From Pseudomonadota bacterium (lineage in GTDB: Bacteria; Pseudomonadota; Alphaproteobacteria; Acetobacterales; Acetobacteraceae), in NCBI GenBank assembly GCA_019352115.1, contig JABBNW010000021.1, positions 1-32,790 on the forward strand: a DNA stretch of 32,790 bases, in the 5' to 3' direction. Shown here piece by piece: positions 24,601-32,615 of the stretch (positions are counted from its first letter, which is position 1; the number at the start of each line of letters is the position of its first letter). Both the position numbers and the translations under genes were made by a program. Below the pieces are notes generated by a model that ran no database searches, was not told where the DNA came from, and saw nothing but the letters and a program-made list of their open reading frames with translations.

Positions 24601-27600
24601 CTGCGCCTGCGTCCAGGCGAGCATCGCCGCGCGGTCGAAGGCGGTGACGTCCTGATGCTTGTCGGCAAGATCAAGCGCATCCGTCCGAGTCGATGCGGCC
24701 ATGGTCCAGAACGCGACCCGCACGATCGCGCCGGGTTCCACCCGCACCCGGCGACGCAGGGCGAAGATAGGGTCGAGCACGACGCCCACGGTACCGGACA
24801 AGGTCCGCGCGTTGCCGAGCGCGACCGGCGCACGCGGGCTGCGGCCACGGCCGAGGAAACGGGCGCGGTCGGTTTCCACCTCCGGCGGGCCGACCGCCTC
24901 GCCATCAACGACGGCCAGATGGGCGGCCCAGATTTCGGGCTCGTCCGGGGAGCGCCGCCGCCGGGTCGCCAGGAGCACGCCGGGGTCGGCGAGATACTCC
25001 GTGATGACGAACAATTTGGCGAAGGCCGGGTGCGCGACGTCGGCCGCCTGCGGGCTGAGCGCGAGTTCGGCATAGGACGTGATCTCGATCATCCGCGCCT
25101 TGCTGCCGGCGTTGTGCACGCCGACCCGCCGCACCTCGGCGGCGTCTTCGGCCGAGACCAGCACCTCCAGGGTCGTCGTCAGGCTGCCGTCGCGGCGGGT
25201 GAATTCGGCACGATCCTCCTTGAACGCCACGCCATAGGCATCGGGTTCCGCCCCGCTCGGCTGGAAACCCGCCGACCAGGTCGTCCCGTCGGCGACGTCG
25301 CGCAGGTAGATGTACGAACCCCAGTCATCGCAGGTGGCGTCCTCGCGCCACCGGGTGATGGCGAGGTCGCGCCAGCGGCTGTAGCCGGAGCCGGCGGCGG
25401 TCAGCATGAGCGCATACTGCCCGTTCGACAGCAGCAGGGTCGCCGGCGTGGCACCGTGCGGGCTGGCGTGGTGGCGGCTGCCGGGCGGTTCCGTCTCCAG
25501 CACGCTCGCCGCCGGCTTGGTTTCCGCCGCCAGGGATCGCGCCACGGCGACGTCGCGCGGCGTGCGCTCCTGCAGCAGGAGTTCGCTCGCCTGCACGATG
25601 GGCTCGGCGTGGAACCGGGTGCGCATCAGCCCGTCCAGCAGAGCATCGGCGATCGCAACGATAGACATGCCCTGATGGTGCGCCATGTAGGCACGCACGA
25701 TCACGACCGCCGTGCCGGCCGGCACCCGGGCCGGGGTGTAGTCGAGCGCCTCGTAGAACCCGTAACGACCGCGTGCGCCGATGCCGGCGAGCCGCGCCAG
25801 GTTCGCCACCGCCGCGCGCGGATCGGCCATGGTCGCGAGCGCCGTCGCATAGGGCGCGACCACGGCGTTCTGGCCGAGCCCGCGTTTCAGCCCGAGCCCC
25901 GGCACGCCGAAGCTCGAATACTGATAGGTGAGCTCCAGGTCGCGCGCATTGTAGGCCGATTCGGAGATCCCCCAGGGGACGCCGAGGCTCGCCCCGTAGT
26001 CGATCTGCCGCCGCACGATCAGCCGGCTGGTCTGCTCGATCAGGCTGCCCGCCGGCGCGCGCATGACGAGCGAGGGCATCAGGTACTCGAACATGGAGCC
26101 CGACCACGAGATCAGCGCGGCGCCGTGCCCGATCGGCGTGACGCCGCGGCCCAGGCGGAACCAGTGTGCAACGGGGACGTCTCCCTTGGCGATCGCGATG
26201 AAGCTCGCCAGCCGCGCCTCCGACGCAAGGAGATCGTAGCAACTGGGGTCGAGCGTTGCCGACCCGACCAGGTAGCCGATCGACAGCAGCTTGCGGGTGC
26301 GGTCGAACAGCAGTCCGAAATCCATCGCGAGCGCCATGGCCCGGGCCGCCTCTTCCAGCGCGACAAGCCGCAGCGCCAAGGGGTCCTCGGCGCCGACAGC
26401 CGGGGCAAGATCGCGGTCGTGGCTGTCGATCGTGCGCCGCGCCGCCTCGGCCCAGAACAGCAGGTCTTCCGCGTCGTCGTCGCCGCGCGCGCCGGCGAGC
26501 GCACGGGCGCGATCGACCGCCGTCCCGGCCAGTGCGGCAAGATGCGACGGCGAGGCCCCCGGGCGCGGACCGGCAGCCTCCGCCAGCAGGGCGAGCGCCG
26601 CGTCCGCCTCGCACCAGCCGGACCCGCGCGCACCGCGGTCCAGCAGCGCCGCCGCTTCGCGCGCAAGGCCGGCCGCGTCGATGATCCCGCCGCGCCACGC
26701 AGCCTCGGCCGGCGGACGCTCGCGCCAGTCGCGCATCGTATTGGCGAGCGCGATCAGATGGCCGGCCAGGTTCCCACTGTCGACCGAGGAGACGTAGCTC
26801 GGATCGAGCGGTCGCATCTCCAGCGTGTCGTACCAATTGTAGAAATGCCCATGGCAGAGGGGCAGCCGGTGCATCGCGGCCAGGGTCGCCTCCAGCCGCG
26901 CGACCGTCTCCGCCAGCCCAGCCCATCCGAAATCATGTGCGACCGCCGCCGCCAGCAGATACAGGCCGATGTTGGTCGGCGACGTGCGGTGGGCGAGCAC
27001 CGGATGCGGATCCTCCTGGAAATTGTCCGGCGGCAGCATGTTGTCCGCCGGCGTCACGAAGGTCTCGAAGAACCGCCAGGTCTGTCGTGCCGTGCGCCGG
27101 AGGGCCTGCGTGTCGGCCGCGGAGACCGGCACCGGGGCGGGGGATTGACTTGCCCAGCGTGCGATCGCGGGCGCGCTGATCCAGAGCACGGCAAACGCCG
27201 CGGCGAGCGGCCAGGTGCCCTGTCCGGACAGAACGGCGATCGCAAGCGCCAGCACGCCGAGCATGGGTGCGCCGGCCATCCGGCGATAGAAGCCCGCCAG
27301 ATCGAGCCGCGGCCCGACGGTCGCCTGCGCCGCGGTGACCCATTCCAGCAGGTGGCGGCGGGTAAGGCCGAGCCGGATCAGGCTGCGCCCGATCGCATCG
27401 GTCATCAGCCACGCCTGATGCGCCAGGACCGCGAGCAGCAGGAAGGACTGGGTCGCCGCCGCGCCGAGATCGCCGCCGAGGGCGCGCAGATGGCTGTCCG
27501 GGGTGATCCCCGCCCGCCGCGGCAGGATGGCGGTGAGCACCGGGATCAGGGTCGGCAGCACGATCGTCGCGGTTACGAAACAGGTCCACACTGCCGCCGC

Positions 27601-30096
27601 ATCGAACGGCAACGCCCAGCCGACTAGCAGGGCCAGCACGGCGGCGGGCGCCGACAGGGTCCGCCGCAGGTTGTCGAGCATCTTCCATCGCCCGATCGCC
27701 GGCATCGCGCCTTGCCGGCGCGCCCGGCCCAGCACCCACGGCAGCAACTGCCAGTCCCCGCGCGCCCAGCGATGGCGGCGCAGCGCATCGACGTCGTAAC
27801 GGGCCGGGAACTCCTCGACGACCTCGATGTCGGAGGCGAGGGCGGCGCGGGCGAACACGCCTTCGAAGAGGTCGTGGCTGAGCATCGTGGAATCCGGCAC
27901 CCGGCCGGCGAGCGCGACGGCAAACGCATCCACGTCGTAGATGCCCTTGCCGGCGTAGGATCCCTCGTCGAACAGGTCCTGATAGACGTCCGACACCGCC
28001 GAGGCATAGGGATCGATCCCGCTCAGGGCGGAGAAGCTGCGCTGGAACAGCGAGCCTTCCCGCCCGACCGGCAACGACGGGCTCACCCGCGGCTGCATGA
28101 CCCCGTGGCCTTCCACGACCCGGCCGGCGACCGGGTCGAACCGCGGCCGGTTGAGCGGGTGCGCCATCTTGCCGATCAGCCGGCGCACGGCCTCGCGCGG
28201 CAGGCGGGTGTCGGCGTCGAGCGTGAGGACGTAGCGGACTGCGTCCGGCACGACCGGCGGATGCCCGTCGATCGCGATGAAGGTGGTGTCGGTCGCACCG
28301 CGCAGCAGCCGGTTCAGCTCGTGCAGCTTGCCGCGCTTGCGCTCCCAGCCGATCCATTGACCTTCGCTGGCGTTCCACACTCGTCGCCGATGCAGCAGCA
28401 GGAAGCGGTCCCCCGCCGCGGTCGGACCATACTGGCGATTGAGCCGCGCGACCCCGGCTGCCGCCGTGGCGAGCAGGGCCGCGTCGCCCTCGGCCTGCTC
28501 GGTCGCGGCGTCGGGCCAATCCGACAGTAGGGCGAAGACCAGCTCGCCGCCCGGGCTCGCCAGGTGGTGCACCTCCAGGCGGCCGACCTGCTCGGCGATC
28601 GCCTGCGGGGTGGTGAGCAGGCTCGGCACTACGACGATGGTGCGGAGCGGCAGCGGCACGCCGGCGCGCAGCTCCAGCGCCGGCAGCAGGGTGGCGCCGA
28701 TGCCCCAGATCGCGGCGCGGTTGACCAGCGCAACCGCCAGATCACTCGCCGGGATCGCGCCCAGGACGCCGAGCAGGCCGAGCCACCGGCCGGCAAGGCC
28801 CATCGCGCCGAGCACCAGCAGCGGAGCGACAAGCAGGCAGGCCGCGACGGCGAGGATTGCGCCCGCGTAGCCGCCGAGGCCGCAGGCACGGTTGACCTGC
28901 GCCGGCCACGCGCGCCAGGACGGGCGGTAGCCGATCGCGGCCTCGAACGCGCGCCGTCCGCCGGCCAGAAGATGGTAGCCGGGATCGGCCTGCCGCGCGT
29001 CGGCGGCGGATGCTGCGGCGCGGGCGGCTGCCTGGACGGCGGCGCGTGCAACCTCCAGCTCCGTGCGGTCCGACCCGCGCGCCAACGTCTCGACGGCGGT
29101 GCGGTAGAGGTTGCGGGTCGGGAAATCCATCTCCCGGAAGGTGGCGGCGGTGGCGAGTACGTCGTTGACGAGGCTGATGCCCTCGACGGTTTCCGGCCAA
29201 TCGACGTCGGAGATCAGGCGTAGGCTGGTGATGATGTTACGAACCGTGACGCTGGCCGCACCTTGCCGCTGGTGTTCGTCATGCACGGCGACGTCGGCCG
29301 TCGTGCCCTGTGCCGCGAGGCGCGCGCCGAGCCAGTCGAGCGCAGGGGTCACCCTGGGGTCCTGGTCGCGCAGCCGGAAGGTCAGTTGCACGGCGAAGGC
29401 GTCCGCGAGCGGTGTCCGCGCATGCTCCGCCAGTAGCGACGGCGCCGGCTCGGCCGCAGTCCCGCCGACGCCGAGCAGGCGGTCGGCGAGCTTGTCCGCC
29501 TGCGCGCGACCGATGCGGCTGCGCACGATCGCCTCGGCAATCCGACGCAGGTTTTCGATCAGCACAATCCGCAAGGTGATCGCGAGCGCCCACAGCTCGC
29601 CGATCGAGAGCGGCTGGACCTCCTGGTAAGCGCGCACGTAGCGGGACAGCAGCTCAGGGTCGAAGCGGCTGTCGGTATGGGCGACGAAGGCCCAGGCCAG
29701 GCCGAACACGCGCGGATAGCGGGCGAACGGGCCGGCGGCGAGCTTGGGCAACTGGCGATAGTAGCCGGGCGGCAGGTCGGCACGCACGTCGTCGATCTGC
29801 CGTTCGACGAGATAGTAGTTATCGAGCAGCCATTCCGCGGCCGGCGTGATCGCCCCGCCCTCAGCAACCGCCCGGGCGATGGCGCGATGCGAAGCCAGCA
29901 GCACCGTGGCGTTCTCGCCGAGCCGGCCGGCGAGCGGCACGCCCCGGGCCGAATCCGGACTCACCGGCTGCGCCGCGGCAAGGCTGCGGGCGTGCTGCTC
30001 CATGCGCTCGCTGCCGAACAGCTCTGCGCGGATCGGATCTCCGCTGTCCCAGAGGCGCGCCGGGCGCGGGCGGCGACCCAGGAGGGTTTGCTTCAC
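21607..30096 (-). CDS. ndvB: Cyclic beta-1,2-glucan synthase
   Basis: This is a 2829-residue membrane enzyme, matching the ~2830-2870 residues of Rhizobium NdvB and Brucella Cgs. The start is GTG 30096 (AGGGA seven bases upstream). After an N-terminal ~400-residue region come membrane segments (AGAILAVAACLLVAPLLVLGAMG), then the GT84 glycosyltransferase domain with Asp627-Ala-Asp629 (TLDADTRLPR) and RRHRW around Trp777, more membrane helices, a glycoamylase-like region, and two carbohydrate-binding plus GH94 phosphorylase-like parts ending with GTGDWNDGMNRVG (Asp2508, Asp2511). It starts, extends, cyclises and trims beta-1,2-glucan using UDP-glucose. The glucan is periplasmic and is used in osmotic adaptation and host interaction. 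The exporter gene ndvA is not in the window. The gene appears intact. Confidence 0.96.
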   Translation of the reverse strand: MKQTLLGRRPRPARLWDSGDPIRAELFGSERMEQHARSLAAAQPVSPDSARGVPLAGRLGENATVLLASHRAIARAVAEGGAITPAAEWLLDNYYLVERQIDDVRADLPPGYYRQLPKLAAGPFARYPRVFGLAWAFVAHTDSRFDPELLSRYVRAYQEVQPLSIGELWALAITLRIVLIENLRRIAEAIVRSRIGRAQADKLADRLLGVGGTAAEPAPSLLAEHARTPLADAFAVQLTFRLRDQDPRVTPALDWLGARLAAQGTTADVAVHDEHQRQGAASVTVRNIITSLRLISDVDWPETVEGISLVNDVLATAATFREMDFPTRNLYRTAVETLARGSDRTELEVARAAVQAAARAAASAADARQADPGYHLLAGGRRAFEAAIGYRPSWRAWPAQVNRACGLGGYAGAILAVAACLLVAPLLVLGAMGLAGRWLGLLGVLGAIPASDLAVALVNRAAIWGIGATLLPALELRAGVPLPLRTIVVVPSLLTTPQAIAEQVGRLEVHHLASPGGELVFALLSDWPDAATEQAEGDAALLATAAAGVARLNRQYGPTAAGDRFLLLHRRRVWNASEGQWIGWERKRGKLHELNRLLRGATDTTFIAIDGHPPVVPDAVRYVLTLDADTRLPREAVRRLIGKMAHPLNRPRFDPVAGRVVEGHGVMQPRVSPSLPVGREGSLFQRSFSALSGIDPYASAVSDVYQDLFDEGSYAGKGIYDVDAFAVALAGRVPDSTMLSHDLFEGVFARAALASDIEVVEEFPARYDVDALRRHRWARGDWQLLPWVLGRARRQGAMPAIGRWKMLDNLRRTLSAPAAVLALLVGWALPFDAAAVWTCFVTATIVLPTLIPVLTAILPRRAGITPDSHLRALGGDLGAAATQSFLLLAVLAHQAWLMTDAIGRSLIRLGLTRRHLLEWVTAAQATVGPRLDLAGFYRRMAGAPMLGVLALAIAVLSGQGTWPLAAAFAVLWISAPAIARWASQSPAPVPVSAADTQALRRTARQTWRFFETFVTPADNMLPPDNFQEDPHPVLAHRTSPTNIGLYLLAAAVAHDFGWAGLAETVARLEATLAAMHRLPLCHGHFYNWYDTLEMRPLDPSYVSSVDSGNLAGHLIALANTMRDWRERPPAEAAWRGGIIDAAGLAREAAALLDRGARGSGWCEADAALALLAEAAGPRPGASPSHLAALAGTAVDRARALAGARGDDDAEDLLFWAEAARRTIDSHDRDLAPAVGAEDPLALRLVALEEAARAMALAMDFGLLFDRTRKLLSIGYLVGSATLDPSCYDLLASEARLASFIAIAKGDVPVAHWFRLGRGVTPIGHGAALISWSGSMFEYLMPSLVMRAPAGSLIEQTSRLIVRRQIDYGASLGVPWGISESAYNARDLELTYQYSSFGVPGLGLKRGLGQNAVVAPYATALATMADPRAAVANLARLAGIGARGRYGFYEALDYTPARVPAGTAVVIVRAYMAHHQGMSIVAIADALLDGLMRTRFHAEPIVQASELLLQERTPRDVAVARSLAAETKPAASVLETEPPGSRHHASPHGATPATLLLSNGQYALMLTAAGSGYSRWRDLAITRWREDATCDDWGSYIYLRDVADGTTWSAGFQPSGAEPDAYGVAFKEDRAEFTRRDGSLTTTLEVLVSAEDAAEVRRVGVHNAGSKARMIEITSYAELALSPQAADVAHPAFAKLFVITEYLADPGVLLATRRRRSPDEPEIWAAHLAVVDGEAVGPPEVETDRARFLGRGRSPRAPVALGNARTLSGTVGVVLDPIFALRRRVRVEPGAIVRVAFWTMAASTRTDALDLADKHQDVTAFDRAAMLAWTQAQVQLHHIDIDPGEARLFQLLAGHLLYAAPALRPASDTIRYGGGAPPGLWSLGISGDLPILLLRIADTGHLDLVRQLLRAHAYWRLKLLAVDLVILNEHAFSYAQDLQDALEALVRARRPPAPMDGPAGGVFLLRADMIPTDSRALLGAVARVVLVGQRGRLSDQLARIPEPAPAPRVMAVRGPVVAPVQPSPPVPELEFFNGLGGFADAGREYVTVLGPGRATPAPWINVIANRGFGFQVSAEGAGCTWAVNSRENQITPWSNDPVTDRSGEAFYLRDADTGQVWSPTATPIRDPAAAYLAYHGRGYSRFTHAAHGIAAELLQYVPLDSPIKISRLRLRDTSGRARHLSLTAFAEFVLGPSRTASAPHVTTEIDRASGALFARNPWSREFGGQVAFLDLGGAQTSWTGDRRAFIGRNGTLASPAALAGTTPLSNTVGAGLDPCGALRTSFDLAAGGTVELVCFLGAAADAEAARRLIARYRAADPDAAPAAVAAYWDGVLGAIQVKTPDRAMDIMLNGWLLYQTLACRVWARSGFYQASGAYGFRDQLQDGMALATACPGETRAHLLAAAGRQFVEGDVQHWWLPHSGQGVRTRISDDRVWLAYTVAHYVETVGDTAVLDVSVPFLEGQRLMPGEHDAFFQPTVSEETATLFAHCARGLDASLALGSHGLPLIGTGDWNDGMNRVGAEGRGESVWLGWFLYATLMGFAPLADARGETARATAWWAHAAGLRAALDRAAWDGDWYRRAWFDDGTPLGTAAADACRIDSLAQSWAVLSGAADPARARRAMAALERELIRPAEGLALLLAPPFDTGPLDPGYIKGYPPGIRENGGQYTHAALWAVMAFAQLGEGDKAAALFSFLNPITHAATPTGVQRYKTEPYAVAADVYAAAPHVGRGGWSWYTGSAGWMQRAGVESILGLRLRAGVLWLDPCIPRDWPGFEMVFRHGSARYEIKVENPAGTGRSIAFAALDGAVVTARPLQLPLADDRATHRVDIRLG

Positions 30097-30231
30097 TCTA
30101 TGTTCCCTGGCTGTGTGTTACTCGGCGGCGCGTGCCTCGGCCGTTCGGTCCAGCACCCGCACCCGCACGCGCGGCGAAGTCCGGACCGCAGATCCGGCGC
30201 GGGATACCCGAAGGTCGTTTCCTGTCCGCAG

Positions 30232-30597
30232 CTAGGTGCCGGGCAGGCGATCGAGCACGCGCGCGATCGCACGTTCCAGTTCCGCGACCCGAAAAGGCTT
30301 CTGCAGCGCTTCGGCATGTGGCCGACGCAGCCGGATCTCGGAAATATCGCCACTGACGAACACGTGCGGCACGGGGCCGGACGTGAGAATCGCATCGACG
30401 GCACGGATGCCGCTGCCGTCACCCAGACGTTCATCGACGATCATCAGGTCCGGGTGGAACCGGGTGGCGGCGGTTATTGCGTCGCCTTCGTTGGTCTCGA
30501 TCGCGCAGACCGCGTGCCCCATCCCGGCCAGCATTTCGCCGAGCAGGCTGCCGACCAGGGCGTCATCGTCCACCACGAGCACGCGGGTCGCTTTCAT
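30232..30597 (-). CDS. Single-domain response regulator (receiver only)
   Basis: This is a 121-residue CheY-like receiver. The acidic cluster is at residues 10-12 (VVDDD), phospho-acceptor Asp55 is in LMIVDERLGDGSG, the Ser switch is Ser82 in FVSGD, and Lys100 is in LQKPF. There is no output domain, so it acts by protein contact or in a phosphorelay. The ATG at 30597 overlaps the stop of the Dps-like gene by four bases (ATGA), so the two are made together. The partner kinase is not in the window. Confidence 0.9.
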   Translation of the reverse strand: MKATRVLVVDDDALVGSLLGEMLAGMGHAVCAIETNEGDAITAATRFHPDLMIVDERLGDGSGIRAVDAILTSGPVPHVFVSGDISEIRLRRPHAEALQKPFRVAELERAIARVLDRLPGT

Positions 30598-31232
30598 GCG
30601 CCGATTTCCATGCGCATTCCGTCTGGCGGCTCGGCGACAGAAACGCGCGCTCGCGGCACAGCTGCTTCCGCGCCGGCCTTGTGGGAGCGCCGATCTTCCG
30701 CCGGGGCGGCCGCGCCGCCCCAGGTGGCGAACGGGCACACTTTGGGCGCACGTCGTTCCGCCATCGTCAGACGCTTGATGCTGGCGATCTGCCGATCGAG
30801 CCCGCGGACGATCTCGTACAACAATGCGGCCGTGCCGGCATCGCCGGACTGGACCGCCCACGCGCCGGCGCACTGAACCGAGAGGGCGAATGTCGACATC
30901 GCCCGGACCACCGCACGGGCATGATCCCTCGAGTCCGCCACCCCGAGCGGGTACGTCGCCAAGAAGGATCGCGTCGCCGCCGTCGCGATGGTGCCGCTCG
31001 CGCTGCCGCCAAGCTCCGCGAGCTGGTAGGCGATCAGCTCGGCATACTGCTCGACCGCAGCCGATGCGCTATCGAGCACGCCGTAGGCGGCAGTTGCGCC
31101 GGGCCCGCGCACATTCCAGCTCGCGTGCTTGATCTGGCCGCGCAGGTCGATCGCCGCCGCCAAATGCTGGTTCAGCAGCGCGAGGGACGCCGGGTGGACA
31201 GGGCCGGACGTCGGGTTCTGGGTCGGCTGCAT
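30594..31232 (-). CDS. Dps-like ferritin-fold protein with a degenerate ferroxidase site
   Basis: This is a 212-residue protein with ATG 31232 after GGAG. LNQHLAAAIDLRGQIKHASWNVRGP and AVEQYAELIAYQLAELGGSASGT are clear Dps helices A and B. Aligned with E. coli Dps, His51 is Ser38, His63 is Tyr50, Asp67 is Asp54, Asp78 is Glu65 and Glu82 is Tyr69, so three of five listed site positions are lost. The ~50-residue C-terminal tail is longer than usual, basic, and has one Cys (KVCPFATWGG). DNA binding or a structural role is more likely than iron oxidation; this is inference. It overlaps the receiver gene by four bases. A 19-bp element shared with the slipin gene lies about 130 bases upstream. Confidence 0.8.
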   Translation of the reverse strand: MQPTQNPTSGPVHPASLALLNQHLAAAIDLRGQIKHASWNVRGPGATAAYGVLDSASAAVEQYAELIAYQLAELGGSASGTIATAATRSFLATYPLGVADSRDHARAVVRAMSTFALSVQCAGAWAVQSGDAGTAALLYEIVRGLDRQIASIKRLTMAERRAPKVCPFATWGGAAAPAEDRRSHKAGAEAAVPRARVSVAEPPDGMRMEIGA

Positions 31233-31303
31233 CGCCGCATCTCCGATGTTTCGGGAGCGAGGGGTCGGGCCGGACGGATGCCCCGGGTCGGGGGCGGGAA
31301 GGC

Positions 31304-31315
31304 GGTCCCGGGACC
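31304..31315. promoter_or_regulatory. 12-bp perfect palindrome upstream of the Dps-like gene
   Basis: GGTCCCGGGACC lies 72-83 bases upstream of the Dps-like start, between it and the 19-bp element. It could be an operator. Only symmetry and place support it. Confidence 0.25.
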
Positions 31316-31362
31316 TAAAGATGACCGGGCGTGACGGTAGTGGAGAGGGATAGGTCCTGGGG

Positions 31363-31381
31363 AGGATCGGAAACTACGCAG
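31363..31381. repeat. 19-bp shared element, copy 1 (upstream of Dps-like gene)
   Basis: AGGATCGGAAACTACGCAG matches the copy at 32398-32416 at 18 of 19 positions. It lies about 131 bases upstream of the Dps-like start on the opposite strand sense. The rest of the 31233-31423 gap has no gene I can support. Confidence 0.7.
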
Positions 31382-31423
31382 AACGCCCCTCCGCCGCCCG
31401 ACCCGGCCTCCGTCACGCATATC

Positions 31424-32257
31424 TTAGGAAACGGCCATCGGCAGCACGGCGGGGACAGGGCTCGGACGCGGGGTGCTGGTGGGCGGTCCCTTGGCCGCCT
31501 TCTCGATCAACTGGAGGAATGGCGTGACGATATCGAGCGGCATCGGGAAGATCACCGTGGAATTCTGCTCCGCACCGATCTCCGTCAGGGTTTGCAGGTA
31601 GCGCAACTGCATCGCAGCCGGAATGGTCGAAAGTATCTGGGCGGCATCCACGAGCGTCTGCGCCGCCTGGAATTCGGCTTCCGCATGGATGATCTTGGCG
31701 CGCCGGTCGCGCTCGGCCTCCGCCTGCTTGGCGATCGCGCGGATCATGTTTTCCGTAAGCTCGACGGTGCGGATCTCCACATTGGTGACCTTGATGCCCC
31801 AGGTTTCGGTCTGGCCGTCCAGAATCGCCTGCACGTCGCTGCTGAGCTTCTTGCGTTCCGACAGCATCTCGTCGAGCGCGTGCTGGCCGAGCACGGCGCG
31901 GAGCGTAGTCTGCGCGAGCATGACGGTCGCGGGCCGGTAGGATTGCACCCGAATTATGGCGCGCTCCGGATCGACCACATTGAAATACAGCACCGCGTCA
32001 ACCTTCATCGAGACGTTGTCGCGGGAAATCACGTCCTGCGTGGGGATCTCGATCACCTGGATACGCAGGTCGACGCGGACCATCTCCTGCACGAAAGGAA
32101 TCAGCAGGACCATTCCTGGTCCTCTGACCCGCTGGAAGCGGCCGAAGGTGAACACGACAGCGCGCTCGTATTCGCGCAGTATCTTCATGGTCGCCATGAT
32201 CACGATCACGGCGACGATGACGAGGATCGGCACGAGGAACATGGACAGCAGATGCAT
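31424..32257 (-). CDS. Slipin/stomatin-type SPFH membrane protein
   Basis: This is a 277-residue protein. It has an N-terminal membrane anchor (LVPILVIVAVIVIMATM) and then the SPFH/band 7 domain: REYERAVVFTFGRFQRVRGPGMVLLIPFVQEMVRVDLRIQ and TQDVISRDNVSMKVDAVLYFNVVDPERAI. The long helical region is AIAKQAEAERDRRAKIIHAEAEFQAAQTLVDAA, and the tail is Pro-rich. Known slipins form membrane oligomers and often partner a membrane NfeD-type protease, which is not seen here. The ribosome site is weak (GGAAG). The 19-bp element shared with the Dps-like gene lies about 140 bases upstream, suggesting common control. Confidence 0.92.
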   Translation of the reverse strand: MHLLSMFLVPILVIVAVIVIMATMKILREYERAVVFTFGRFQRVRGPGMVLLIPFVQEMVRVDLRIQVIEIPTQDVISRDNVSMKVDAVLYFNVVDPERAIIRVQSYRPATVMLAQTTLRAVLGQHALDEMLSERKKLSSDVQAILDGQTETWGIKVTNVEIRTVELTENMIRAIAKQAEAERDRRAKIIHAEAEFQAAQTLVDAAQILSTIPAAMQLRYLQTLTEIGAEQNSTVIFPMPLDIVTPFLQLIEKAAKGPPTSTPRPSPVPAVLPMAVS

Positions 32258-32397
32258 GATACCGCTTCCGTCGGAACGCGCGCAGGGACTACGGGCCGGA
32301 ACGCCGAGATGGATCGCAACGAGCGAGCCGATGCCGCCGATGTTCGCACGTACGCATGGTCATGACGGACCGTAGGCCGCGGGCACACGGCGCGAAC

Positions 32398-32416
32398 AGG
32401 ATCGGAAACTACTCAG
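32398..32416. repeat. 19-bp shared element, copy 2 (upstream of slipin gene)
   Basis: AGGATCGGAAACTACTCAG, one mismatch from the copy at 31363-31381. It is about 141 bases upstream of the slipin start (32257) and about 195 bases upstream of the CheB-domain start on the plus strand. The 32258-32611 stretch otherwise holds only the doubtful small frame at 32433. Confidence 0.7.
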
Positions 32417-32432
32417 GCGGCACGGTTGCGAC

Positions 32433-32615
32433 ATGCGTGCGAGCGCGCAGGCTGCAAGGATTGACCGCCAACCCAGGTGCGCGGATAATGTCCTGCGCGG
32501 GAGAATCCGCGCGGCCGGCGCGGAGCTGATCGCGGCCGATATGACATCCGCTCTGGTACAGCATCAGGAAGCCGATACCCCATGTCGCGAGGACGTTCCC
32601 ACGGGGCTGGCGTGA
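32433..32615 (+). CDS. Doubtful small open frame ahead of the CheB gene
   Basis: This is a 60-residue frame whose TGA overlaps the downstream GTG start (GTGA), the arrangement seen in coupled genes. Against it, third positions are only about 60% G/C, there is no clear ribosome site, and the product shows no family. It may be leader or chance sequence. Confidence 0.2.
   Translation: MRASAQAARIDRQPRCADNVLRGRIRAAGAELIAADMTSALVQHQEADTPCREDVPTGLA

Noticed and set aside
24364-27627. A 1087-codon plus-strand open frame inside the glucan synthase gene
   Set aside because: It is a shadow frame: Arg/Gln/Gly-rich with no family motifs, and entirely opposite a verified NdvB domain structure.
31363-31400. 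GGAAAC as an EcfG-type -35 promoter
   Set aside because: No CGTT-like -10 occurs 16-18 bases downstream in either copy, and no plus-strand gene follows the first copy.
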